A DNA stretch of 64,000 bases from Cryobacterium suzukii (GTDB taxonomy: Bacteria > Actinomycetota > Actinomycetes > Actinomycetales > Microbacteriaceae): positions 186,001 through 250,000 of the forward strand of contig NZ_SOHJ01000002.1 of assembly GCF_004403185.1 (NCBI RefSeq), given 5' to 3'. Each line of letters begins with the position of its first letter. The stretch's first letter is position 1. Of the stretch, positions 57,303-64,000 are shown piece by piece. A program made the position numbers and the translations under genes. The notes beneath the pieces were generated by a model that saw only the letters and a list, made by a program, of their open reading frames with translations, was not told where the DNA came from and searched no databases.

Positions 57303-58736
57303 ATGACCGAGATCGCGCCCATCGAAAGCCTGCCGGCGACCGAACTCGTCGCACGCTACCGCAGCGGCGACCTCTCACCGGTCGAGGTGACGGTCGCGGT
57401 GCTCGAGCGGGCCGAGCGCCTGCAGCCCGAGCTGAACTGCTTCTGGGGTCTCGACCGGGTCGGGGCGCTCGCCGCGGCCGCCGCGAGTGAACATCGCTGG
57501 GCGGCCGGAACTCCGCTCGGAACGATCGACGGCGTGCCGACGAGCATCAAGGAAAACGTCGCCGTGCGCGGCTTCAGTCAGCCGTCCGGCACCGCCGCCA
57601 AGTTCGATGCACCGGTCGCGACCATGGACGGACCGAGCGCCGCGCGCATCCGGGAGGCCGGCGGTGTCATCTTCGGTGTCACGGTGATGCCCGACTACGG
57701 CATGCTCTCGTCCGGCGTCTCGAGCCTGCACGGCGTGACCCGCAGCCCGTGGAACCCGGCCTGGACGGTCGGCGGGTCGAGCGCCGGCGCTGGCGCTGCT
57801 GCCGCCGCCGGAATCGGTCCGCTGCACGTCGGCTCGGACATCGGCGGCTCGCTGAGGCTGCCGGCCACCTGGCTCGGGCTCGTCACGTTGAAGCCGAGTT
57901 TCGGCCGCGTCGCCGTCGACCCGCCCTACATGGGCCGGGTCGCCGGACCACTCACCAGAACAGTGGATGACGCGGCCCTGTTCCTGGGAGTGCTCACCCG
58001 GCCAGACTCGCGCGACTACACCGGCCTCGGCGAGCAGAACCTGGATTGGACCGACGTGCACTGCGGCGAATCGGGCGTGGCTGGATTGAAAGTAGGCTTT
58101 CACCTCGCGGGCGGGGCAGGCCTCGCGACCGACCCGGAGGTGGCGGCATCCGTTCTGCGGGCGGTGGAACTCTTTGCGGCGGGAGGCGCGATCGTCGAAG
58201 AGATCGCCCCTCCGATGACAGAGAAATACCTCGCCGACCTGGACCTGTTCCTGCGGGTGCGCTCCCTCGCCGACTATGAGGTGCTCGAACCGGCCAGGCA
58301 GGCGATGGTGCTGGACTTCATTCGGGACTGGGTGCTGGCCGGGTCGGGGGTGTCGGGCACCGAGGTGCTGCGCTGCTATCAGAGTATTCAGGACCTGCGT
58401 AAGGCGACCGTCGCGACGACCGCCCCCTACGATGTGGTGCTGTCGCCGGTGTCGCCGGTCGCAGCGTTTCCGGCGGAATGGCCGATGCCGACCAACGACC
58501 CGGCCACCTCGCTTGATCACATCGCGTTCACCGCGCCGTACAACTTTTCGGAGCAGCCAGCCAGCTCGGTGAACTGCGGGTTCACCGCCGACGGACGTCC
58601 GATCGGGCTGCACATCGCCGGTCGCCGCTTTGAAGACCTCACCGTGATGCGCGCCACGCACTGGTACGAGCAGGCGCGGCCAGCACAGGCCGAGCCGGTC
58701 TGGCCCTTTCACACCGTGGGCCAGCTGGCGCGCTGA
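57303..58736 (+). CDS. Amidase (amidase-signature family)
   Basis: 477 residues. Catalytic Lys in GVPTSIKENVAVRGF; GGSSAGAGAAAAAGIGPLHV and SDIGGSLRLPATWLGLVTLK provide the cis-Ser and nucleophile Ser; PSFGRVAVDPPYMGRVAGPL follows. It hydrolyses a carboxamide to an acid plus ammonia or amine. Last gene of the transporter operon, with GGAAGAGGCACC before the ATG. Being cotranscribed with an importer suggests it acts on the imported solute in the cytosol; it is not GatA, which is present elsewhere. Confidence 0.93.
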   Translation: MTEIAPIESLPATELVARYRSGDLSPVEVTVAVLERAERLQPELNCFWGLDRVGALAAAAASEHRWAAGTPLGTIDGVPTSIKENVAVRGFSQPSGTAAKFDAPVATMDGPSAARIREAGGVIFGVTVMPDYGMLSSGVSSLHGVTRSPWNPAWTVGGSSAGAGAAAAAGIGPLHVGSDIGGSLRLPATWLGLVTLKPSFGRVAVDPPYMGRVAGPLTRTVDDAALFLGVLTRPDSRDYTGLGEQNLDWTDVHCGESGVAGLKVGFHLAGGAGLATDPEVAASVLRAVELFAAGGAIVEEIAPPMTEKYLADLDLFLRVRSLADYEVLEPARQAMVLDFIRDWVLAGSGVSGTEVLRCYQSIQDLRKATVATTAPYDVVLSPVSPVAAFPAEWPMPTNDPATSLDHIAFTAPYNFSEQPASSVNCGFTADGRPIGLHIAGRRFEDLTVMRATHWYEQARPAQAEPVWPFHTVGQLAR

Positions 58737-58748
58737 CCGCCTCGGTGG

Positions 58749-59522
58749 CTAGGAGTTCGGCGGGTCGAACCGGCCGTCGACGGCCGTCCAGCCACCGTCG
58801 ACGGTGAGCACCGAGCCGGTGACGAACCGGGACGCGTCCGAGGCGAGGTAGACCACGGCACCGGCGAGTTCGCTCGGTGTCGACCAACGGCCGAGCGCGC
58901 TCTTGGCGGCATAGGCGTTGTACCATTCGGGATCGTTCTTGATCTGGGCCGTCAACGGGGTTTCGACAACGCCGGGGGAGATAGCGTTCACCCGTACCCC
59001 GGCCGGCCCGTATTCGGCGGCGGCCGTGCGCAACAGTTGCACCAGTCCGGCCTTGGTTGCGGCGTAGACCCCCTGGCCGGGCTCGACCGTGACCGCCCGA
59101 ATCGACGCGAAGCCGATGATGCTGCCGCAGCCGTTGGCCGCCATGTTCGGCGCGAAAGCCTGGATGAGTACGAAGGCGGCGCGAAGGTTGAGATTCACGA
59201 CGCGATCGAACTCGTCGAGCGTGTAGTCCGCGATGCGCTTGCGCACATTGGTGGCGGCCGTGAAGACGAGAGCGGTCAGATCGGTCAGGTCGCGGGCAAC
59301 GGCACGCACGGCGTCCTGGTCGAGAACGTCGAGTTGCAGCGAGCTGGCTCCGGCACCGAGCTGCGCCGCGGTGGCCGCAGCGCTCGGGGCATCCCGGTCG
59401 GCGCAGATGACCGTGGCGCCGTGGGCGTGCAGGGCCAGGGCACTCTCCCGGCCGATGCCGCTGCCGGCCCCGATCACAAGCACGCGGCGACCGGAGAACT
59501 GGAACAGTTGGGTGTAGTCCAC
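58749..59522 (-). CDS. Short-chain dehydrogenase/reductase
   Basis: 257 residues. NAD(P) motif RRVLVIGAGSGIGRESALAL, then ADRD at the end of beta-2, which favours NAD. Active site: GFASIRAVTVEPGQGVYAATKAG with Ser, Tyr and Lys (Y-A-A-T-K); VNAISPGVVETPL and VTGSVLTVDGGW close the fold. Start GTG at 59522 after AGAAGGAAA. It oxidises a secondary alcohol or reduces a ketone. It follows the aldehyde dehydrogenase by 20 bp on the same strand, and is convergent with the amidase with a 12-bp gap. Confidence 0.92.
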   Translation of the reverse strand: MDYTQLFQFSGRRVLVIGAGSGIGRESALALHAHGATVICADRDAPSAAATAAQLGAGASSLQLDVLDQDAVRAVARDLTDLTALVFTAATNVRKRIADYTLDEFDRVVNLNLRAAFVLIQAFAPNMAANGCGSIIGFASIRAVTVEPGQGVYAATKAGLVQLLRTAAAEYGPAGVRVNAISPGVVETPLTAQIKNDPEWYNAYAAKSALGRWSTPSELAGAVVYLASDASRFVTGSVLTVDGGWTAVDGRFDPPNS

Positions 59523-59542
59523 GGTATTTCCTTCTGAATGAG

Positions 59543-60991
59543 TCACGGGCGGATCATGGCCATGCGGGTCACGGTGAACTCTTCGATGGCGAACCGCGGC
59601 CCTTCCCGGCCGGTGCCGGAGTCCTTGACGCCGCCGTAGGGCATGATGTCGGAGCGAAAGCCGGGAATCTCGTTGACCACGACGCCGCCGACATCCAGCT
59701 CGTTGATGGCGCGAAAGGCGCGTTGCAGTGAACCGGTGAAGATGGCGGCCTGCAGACCGTAGCGTGAGCGGTTGACCAGCTCGATGGCTGAACCCAGGTC
59801 GGAGATGCGCTGCAGCACGACGACCGGTCCAAAGATCTCCTCGCACCAGGCCAATGCCTCGTACGGAACATCCGTCAGCACGGTCGGGGCGATGCTGCGG
59901 CCGATCCGGTGGCCGCCGGCCAGTACCCGGGCCCCGCTTGCCCGGGCGGCGGTGATCCAGGCCAGGATGCGCTCGGCCCCGGCCTCGTTGATGACCGGCG
60001 CTACGCGCGTGCTCTCGTCGCGGGGGTCACCGACGAGCACCTCGGGGAGGCGGGCGAGCAGCATCCGCTCGAATTCGTCGGCGATCGAATCGTGCACCAG
60101 AATGCGCTGCACCGAGATGCAGGCCTGACCGTTGGCATAGAAGCCGCCGCGAATCACCGCGTCGACCGCCTTCTCCACGTCGGCGTCGCACGCCACGATC
60201 AGTGCGGTGTTGGCGCCGAGTTCGAGCACGACCTTGCGTGGGGCGGCGTCGCGGGCAATCTGGTGTCCGACGGCGGCAGAGCCGGTGAATGAAACGACAG
60301 CCACCCGCGGATCGCGCACCAGCGCTTCGCCGACGGCGATTCCGCCAGTGACGAGTTGAACGGCAGCGGTCGACACTCCGTGGTCGCGCAGCACCCCGCG
60401 AATGAGGTCGACCACCCACAGTGTGGTCAGAGGGGTGTTCGGGGCCGGTTTGATGATGATCGGACAACCCGCCGCAAGAGCGGGAGCGAGCTTGTGGCTG
60501 GCCAGCAAAAAGGGGTAGTTGAAGCCGGTAATGCCCACAACGATTCCGGCCGGCCGTCGCGTCCAGTAGCCAATCATTCCCACACCGCTGGGCTGCAGGT
60601 CGAGCGGAACGGTTTCACCGTGCAGGTGGGCGACCTCCTCGGCGCTCGCCGACCAGGTGGTGAGGGCGCGAGCGACCTCGGTGCGGCAGTCCACGAGCGG
60701 CTTGCCGGTCTCCAGCACGAGCAGCTGCTCGAATTCGCCGGTTCGCTCGGCGAGGGCGTCGTGAATGCCGATGAGCAGGGCACGACGGATGCCCGCGCTC
60801 AGCCCGGCCAGTTCCGCGCGTACCGAAGCTGCCGCGTCCACCGCGAGCACGGCCTGCGCCCCCGTGCCGACCGGGGCTGACGCGACGGGGGAGCCGTCGA
60901 AGGGAAACACGATCTCCTGCTGCTCGGAGCAGTCCAGCCAGCGCTCGCCGATGGGGAGCCCGGCCGGGTAGGGGATCGGAAACGGAATCAC
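59543..60991 (-). CDS. Aldehyde dehydrogenase family protein
   Basis: 482 residues. GITGFNYPFLLASHKLAPAL (cofactor and catalytic Asn), KPAPNTPL, VSFTGSAAVGHQIARDAAPR, catalytic Glu in KVVLELGANTALIV, nucleophile Cys in GGFYANGQACISVQRI and EEIFGPVVVLQRI. All ALDH residues are present; the group resembles broad-range or lactaldehyde/GapN-like enzymes. GTG start after AGAAGG. First gene of the minus-strand pair, whose promoter region holds operator site 2. Confidence 0.93.
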   Translation of the reverse strand: MIPFPIPYPAGLPIGERWLDCSEQQEIVFPFDGSPVASAPVGTGAQAVLAVDAAASVRAELAGLSAGIRRALLIGIHDALAERTGEFEQLLVLETGKPLVDCRTEVARALTTWSASAEEVAHLHGETVPLDLQPSGVGMIGYWTRRPAGIVVGITGFNYPFLLASHKLAPALAAGCPIIIKPAPNTPLTTLWVVDLIRGVLRDHGVSTAAVQLVTGGIAVGEALVRDPRVAVVSFTGSAAVGHQIARDAAPRKVVLELGANTALIVACDADVEKAVDAVIRGGFYANGQACISVQRILVHDSIADEFERMLLARLPEVLVGDPRDESTRVAPVINEAGAERILAWITAARASGARVLAGGHRIGRSIAPTVLTDVPYEALAWCEEIFGPVVVLQRISDLGSAIELVNRSRYGLQAAIFTGSLQRAFRAINELDVGGVVVNEIPGFRSDIMPYGGVKDSGTGREGPRFAIEEFTVTRMAMIRP

Positions 60992-61041
60992 GGGGCTGCC
61001 TTCTGTTGAGAGGTGCTGCTACCAAGAGATGCTGGCATTTC

Positions 61042-61058
61042 TACTGGTCTGACCAGTA
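61042..61058. promoter_or_regulatory. FadR-type GntR operator, 17-bp perfect palindrome (site 2)
   Basis: TACTGGTCtGACCAGTA, perfect on both arms, in the divergent gap between the aldehyde dehydrogenase and the dehydrogenase at 61136. It contains the same TGGTCTGACCA core as site 1; site 1 is also preceded by TAC but lacks the matching right flank. Confidence 0.8.
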
Positions 61059-61135
61059 ACCTAACTAGAGTATCGAGTGGCGATCATCAGGTCAATCATC
61101 TGTAGCGGCACTCATCCATTCATGAGGGAGAGCCA

Positions 61136-62374
61136 ATGACGAGCACAGCGAGAGTTCACCGGCTGGCCGTGATCCGCGGTGACGGAATCGGCCCCGAGGT
61201 TATCGATGCCTCACTCGAGGTGCTCGGCGCAGCGCAATCGGCATTCGGTTTTCGCGCCGAACTCACCCAGATTTCAGCCGGTGCCCGGCACTACCTGGCC
61301 ACCGGCGAACTCTGGACGCCCGCCCTTCAGGCCCAGCTTCGAAACCACGACGCCATTCTGTTCGGTGCGATGGGTGACCCGGCCGTCGCGCCGGGCATTC
61401 TGGAACGAGGCTTTATTCTCGAGATGCGACGCAGCTTTCAGCAGGCGGTGAACCTGCGACCGGTCAAGTTGTATCCCGGCGTGACCACGCCCATCGCCGG
61501 CCTCACGCCGGAACGTTGCGACATTGTCATCGTTCGGGAGAACACCGAGGGATCCTACGTCGGGCGGGGATCGACGGTGCATGCCGGTACACCGCACGCG
61601 GTCGCCGTGCAGGAATCGGTCAATACCCGCATGGGCGTGGAGCGGGTGGTCGAGTTCGCGTTTCGTCTCGCCGAACGACGCGGCGGAACCCTGACCCTGT
61701 GCCACAAGAAGAACATCCTGATCGAAGCAGGCACCCTCTGGCAGTCGACGGTCGACGACGTGAGTGCGCGTTTCCCGGCCGTTCCGGTGGACTACGTGCA
61801 CGTCGACGCCCTGTGTTTCTACCTGCCGACGACTCCGGAACGCTTTAACGTGATCGTGACCGACAACCTCTTCGGCGACATCATCACTGACCTGGGAGCG
61901 GCCATCCAGGGTGGTCTCGGAGTCGCCGCGAGCGCCAACCTAAACCTCGACGGTTCTGGCCCGAGCATGTTCGAGGCCATCCACGGCTCTGCTCCCGACA
62001 TCGCTGGCCGGGGCTGGGCCAACCCGATCGGGGCGGTGCTCTCGACTGCTATGTGCCTGGCCCACCTCGGCGAGACCGACGCGGCTCGAGCCATTGAAGC
62101 GGCCGCCGTGCACATTCTGGCCCAGTTGCCGGCGATGGCCGGACCCGCGATGGGGCTTTCGACCGAGGAATTAGGCCGCGAGATCGCGAGGCTTGTGCAG
62201 AGCGGTGCGCCCGTGCCCGTCGTCCCCGGTCACTCCGTCATGGACGACCTTGCTGCACTGCGCCGAGCGGATGAACTCGCCGCACCTGCTGACGGCACCG
62301 GATCACGGCCGGCGGCCTGTAACCTTGAACAGTCCCGCCCCCGTAGCTCAGTGGATAGAGCACCGGCCTTCTAA
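61136..62374 (+). CDS. Isocitrate/isopropylmalate-type dehydrogenase reading into tRNA-Arg
   Basis: 412 residues. Beta-decarboxylating hydroxyacid dehydrogenase: VIRGDGIGPEVIDASLEVLG, substrate Arg in QAVNLRPVKLYPG, VRENTEGSYVGRGS (NTEG loop typical of tartrate, homoisocitrate or isocitrate branches), Lys in LCHKKNILI, metal Asp in VTDNLFGDIITDLGAAIQGG and IHGSAPDIAGRGWANPIGAV. The family normally ends near residue 355. Here the last ~55 residues are non-conserved and the final codons (SRPRSSVDRAPAF, stop TAA at 62372-62374) are the 5' half of the tRNA gene. RBS GAGGGAGAG. Third unit under the GntR operator. Confidence 0.9.
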   Translation: MTSTARVHRLAVIRGDGIGPEVIDASLEVLGAAQSAFGFRAELTQISAGARHYLATGELWTPALQAQLRNHDAILFGAMGDPAVAPGILERGFILEMRRSFQQAVNLRPVKLYPGVTTPIAGLTPERCDIVIVRENTEGSYVGRGSTVHAGTPHAVAVQESVNTRMGVERVVEFAFRLAERRGGTLTLCHKKNILIEAGTLWQSTVDDVSARFPAVPVDYVHVDALCFYLPTTPERFNVIVTDNLFGDIITDLGAAIQGGLGVAASANLNLDGSGPSMFEAIHGSAPDIAGRGWANPIGAVLSTAMCLAHLGETDAARAIEAAAVHILAQLPAMAGPAMGLSTEELGREIARLVQSGAPVPVVPGHSVMDDLAALRRADELAAPADGTGSRPAACNLEQSRPRSSVDRAPAF

Positions 62375-62412
62375 TCCGATTGTCGTAGGTTCGATTCCTA
62401 CCGGGGGCACCA
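62337..62412 (+). tRNA. tRNA-Arg (TCT)
   Basis: Acceptor GCCCCCG/CGGGGGC, D arm GCTC...GAGC, anticodon loop CTTCTAA giving TCT, T arm GTAGG-TTCGATT-CCTAC, discriminator A and encoded CCA (62410-62412). The anticodon stem CCGGC/TCCGA has only three Watson-Crick pairs, with C-A and C-T mismatches at its ends. The preceding CDS stops inside it. Confidence 0.93.
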
Positions 62413-62860
62413 CATAAACACCGGGATGCAAGGCAATCTGCCCCACGCTCGCAGTAGCCACTACAGCCAATACGTTAGCCATACCCTCCGAGCGACTGCA
62501 GAACTCGGCGGGGAGCCGATCGGGCCGGCACCGACTCCAGTACAGATTTAAGCGGATGCCACCGCAAGCGTGAAACGTACCGGTATTGAATCCGCCAGTT
62601 AGGGTAGCGCCGACGACGACTCCGGCAAGTGCCATTACCTGTGGGTCCATAGTCGGAACGATATCTCAATCGAAGGAGGTCGCACTGGGTTTCGCGCACG
62701 GGTACAGACTGCCGGGGCTCAGGCGGCGAGTAGGCGCGTGTGCACCTTGCAGACCATCTTTCGGTGTCGGATGAGGCAGGCTAACCTACCCACAATCGGA
62801 AACGTGACTTCACTCAACTGTCCCGCGTTGTTGTCGTCGTGATGTGGTGGGATTGGGTAT
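62413..62860. other. Gene-poor region after tRNA-Arg
   Basis: 448 bp with no convincing intact gene. It holds a possible gene remnant on the minus strand (62580-62650) and one GCGGATGC word at 62552. No direct repeat of the tRNA 3' end, as an att site would give, is visible up to 64000. Confidence 0.5.
62580..62650 (-). pseudogene. Possible N-terminal gene remnant
   Basis: A minus-strand frame starts MDPQVMALAGVVVGATLTGG, very like the N-terminal membrane helix of a common class of small accessory-region proteins. After about 22 residues the likeness ends; the rest runs into the antisense of the tRNA. Read as a truncated gene. Confidence 0.3.
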
Positions 62861-63352
62861 ATGTTGACTTGGATTGAAAAGGCCTACGCGCCGGAATTGA
62901 TTCGCGCAGTGGGTGTCGTGGTGATGACGGCGGCATGGGTAGAGGATCTCGCCGGTGAACTCGTACAGCTCAGCGGTTACTTGAAAAGCGATGATCCGAA
63001 CAAGCCCGTCAAGGGCTGGGCGGCGACAGGTGAGCAACTGGCTGCGGCTTTGGAGAGTGTCGCTGGCGAGGAGTTAGCAAACCGCTTGCGGCGGGCCCAG
63101 GTCCTCCGGCACAAGGTAGTGCACGGCATCTTCCTCGATCTCGGCGGCCTTCCTGACGAACACTCTGGCTGGGCCTCTATAAAGCGGAACCTCTCGAAGA
63201 ACGACCCGCCCTCGGTGGAGTTCGCTACCTGGAAAACTGGGGGCTTGGACACGCTGATTCAGGAGTTTGCGGCGATTGAGGACATCCTTGACGACGAGAT
63301 TAGTTACGCCATGGGACTCAAGGAGCGCGCTACTCCAAAGGAGCGAAGCTAG
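62861..63352 (+). CDS. Orphan hypothetical protein, helical
   Basis: 163 residues, not recognised. Mostly alpha-helical and soluble: AYAPELIRAVGVVVMTAAWV, EDLAGELVQLSGYLK, GEQLAAALESVAGEELANRL, VLRHKVVHGIFLDLGG, LDTLIQEFAAIEDILDDEIS. The RHKVVHG with surrounding helices recalls HEPN-like or AbiV/RiboL-type R-x4-6-H proteins, but the match is weak. Weak ribosome binding site. Base composition is less GC-rich than the core genes, and it lies alone after tRNA-Arg, so it may be acquired. Confidence 0.65.
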   Translation: MLTWIEKAYAPELIRAVGVVVMTAAWVEDLAGELVQLSGYLKSDDPNKPVKGWAATGEQLAAALESVAGEELANRLRRAQVLRHKVVHGIFLDLGGLPDEHSGWASIKRNLSKNDPPSVEFATWKTGGLDTLIQEFAAIEDILDDEISYAMGLKERATPKERS

Positions 63353-63736
63353 GACCCCAGTACGGTGCGGTTCCACCCAGTCAGAAGTTTCGTACTCCCC
63401 GTTCGCTTCGACTCTGCACAGTCTCTGTCGCGGCGCGGCAGCGCCCCGGCTGGCAGGGGTTGGGCGTGTCGGCATGGGCGGCTGTGAGCGCTCGCTGAGC
63501 GGCCAAATGGCCATCTGCCTGCCCGCACGGTACGCCAGCCAACCCAACGCGGCAGCGGGTCGCGGGGCGGTGCACCGCGACGGGCACGCCGTGGTCCGCT
63601 AACACCGTCGCGAAGGTGCAGAAGCGCCTCGGTGCCATCAACCGCGCCAAGGAAACCGAAGCGCCGCTCGCCACCTGACACGCGAACCACCCGCCCAACG
63701 CACCTCGTAGGGGAGCAACCCGATGGCCTCTGCCGT
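63353..63736. other. Region with gene debris
   Basis: 384 bp without an intact gene. The only protein-like signal is the frameshifted recombinase-like tail described at 63500-63678. Confidence 0.45.
63500..63678 (+). pseudogene. Possible frameshifted serine-recombinase C-terminal fragment
   Basis: One frame reads ...GAVHRDGHA then VVR and a stop at 63600-63602; shifting by one base at about 63590 gives DGHA-WSANTVAKVQKRLGAI continuing to a TGA at 63676-63678. The combined string resembles the 'W-S-x-x-T-V-x-x-V' tail of resolvase-type recombinases. Short and by eye only. Confidence 0.3.
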
Positions 63737-63964
63737 ATGACGCTTTTTGGTGCACTGCTACTCTCCCTCACGCCCCTACTGGCCTTCTGGCCGTCCATTG
63801 GCAGCGTTGACGAGTTGGTCACCAGATTCGGGTTCTTCGGAATGGGTGTGGCACTCGTTGCGTTCGTCGGTCATACGTTGTCTTTGCCCGCTTTCCACGA
63901 GCACAAGATCGGACTCACGTCCTCGATTCGTGGGGTAGGACTCTCCGGTGGAACGCGTCGTTGA
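63737..63964 (+). CDS. Small membrane protein, possibly frameshifted
   Basis: 75 residues from ATG 63737: two hydrophobic segments (LFGALLLSLTPLLAFWP and FFGMGVALVAFVGHTL), then a polar end. After its stop, another frame reads SLTALLGLVFTVLI, again hydrophobic, up to the window edge. Either a second membrane protein begins, or one gene is split by a frameshift near 63925-63960. No family recognised; ribosome binding site weak. Confidence 0.45.
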   Translation: MTLFGALLLSLTPLLAFWPSIGSVDELVTRFGFFGMGVALVAFVGHTLSLPAFHEHKIGLTSSIRGVGLSGGTRR

Positions 63965-64000
63965 CCGCGCTCCTGGGGCTGGTCTTCACCGTCCTCATCA

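Noticed and set aside
62348-62650. 100-residue minus-strand frame ending in the antisense of tRNA-Arg
   Set aside because: Its C-terminal half is the well-known artefact peptide from reading a tRNA backwards; only the first ~22 residues look protein-like, listed as a remnant.

Overview
The window looks like a chromosomal segment of a high-GC actinobacterium, most likely Microbacteriaceae. Evidence: the order dprA / xerC / M23 peptidase / rpsB-tsf-pyrH-frr-cdsA, GlgE-type glucan metabolism, GatCAB, GTG/TTG starts, and many genes whose -10 hexamer lies only 6-7 nt before the start codon (predicted leaderless mRNAs). I cannot name the genus from sequence alone.

Layout. 0-9 kb: dprA tail, a PLP decarboxylase, a metallophosphoesterase, xerC, an M23 peptidase, then the translation/lipid operon rpsB-tsf (with terminator) and pyrH-frr-cdsA. 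9-17.4 kb: cell-envelope and cell-pole genes (two DivIVA-like proteins, one built on 11-residue repeats; a transglycosylase-like exported protein; an AI-2E family membrane protein; an unrecognised three-membrane-segment protein coupled to a thioredoxin-fold/TPR protein). 17.4-26.6 kb: alpha-glucan block: glgE-glgB on the minus strand, divergent glgP, convergent glgX. 26.7-31.4 kb: cysteine desulfurase, mnmA, ligA. 31.5-37.3 kb: an accessory-looking redox block (YdaP-like ThDP enzyme, formaldehyde-dehydrogenase-like protein, aldo/keto reductase, quinone oxidoreductase, small membrane protein) lying between ligA and gatCAB. 37.4-43.9 kb: gatCAB, a ferritin-like/VIT1 membrane protein, dinB, a GerW-like protein. 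44.2-48.2 kb: TPP riboswitch followed by an ECF-type ykoEDC thiamine-precursor transporter and two coupled small genes. 48.2-51.1 kb: S11 peptidase, small zincin, tRNA-His, orn, glutaredoxin-like protein.

51.1-62.4 kb is a catabolic regulon: a FadR-type GntR regulator, a peptide-type ABC transporter (binding protein, two permeases, fused double ATPase), an amidase, then on the opposite strand an SDR and an aldehyde dehydrogenase, and finally an isocitrate/isopropylmalate-type dehydrogenase. Both divergent control regions carry the same TGGTCTGACCA operator (51972 and inside a perfect 17-bp palindrome at 61042), which ties all of these genes to one regulator. The substrate is unknown; the enzyme set suggests import of an amide, hydrolysis, and oxidation of hydroxy/aldehyde/hydroxyacid products.

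The last CDS of that regulon runs into tRNA-Arg(TCT). Beyond the tRNA (62.4-64 kb) gene density falls and fragments appear (a possible recombinase tail, an N-terminal gene remnant, an orphan 163-residue protein), as in a tRNA-associated accessory region. No CRISPR array, rRNA or intact insertion sequence was seen.
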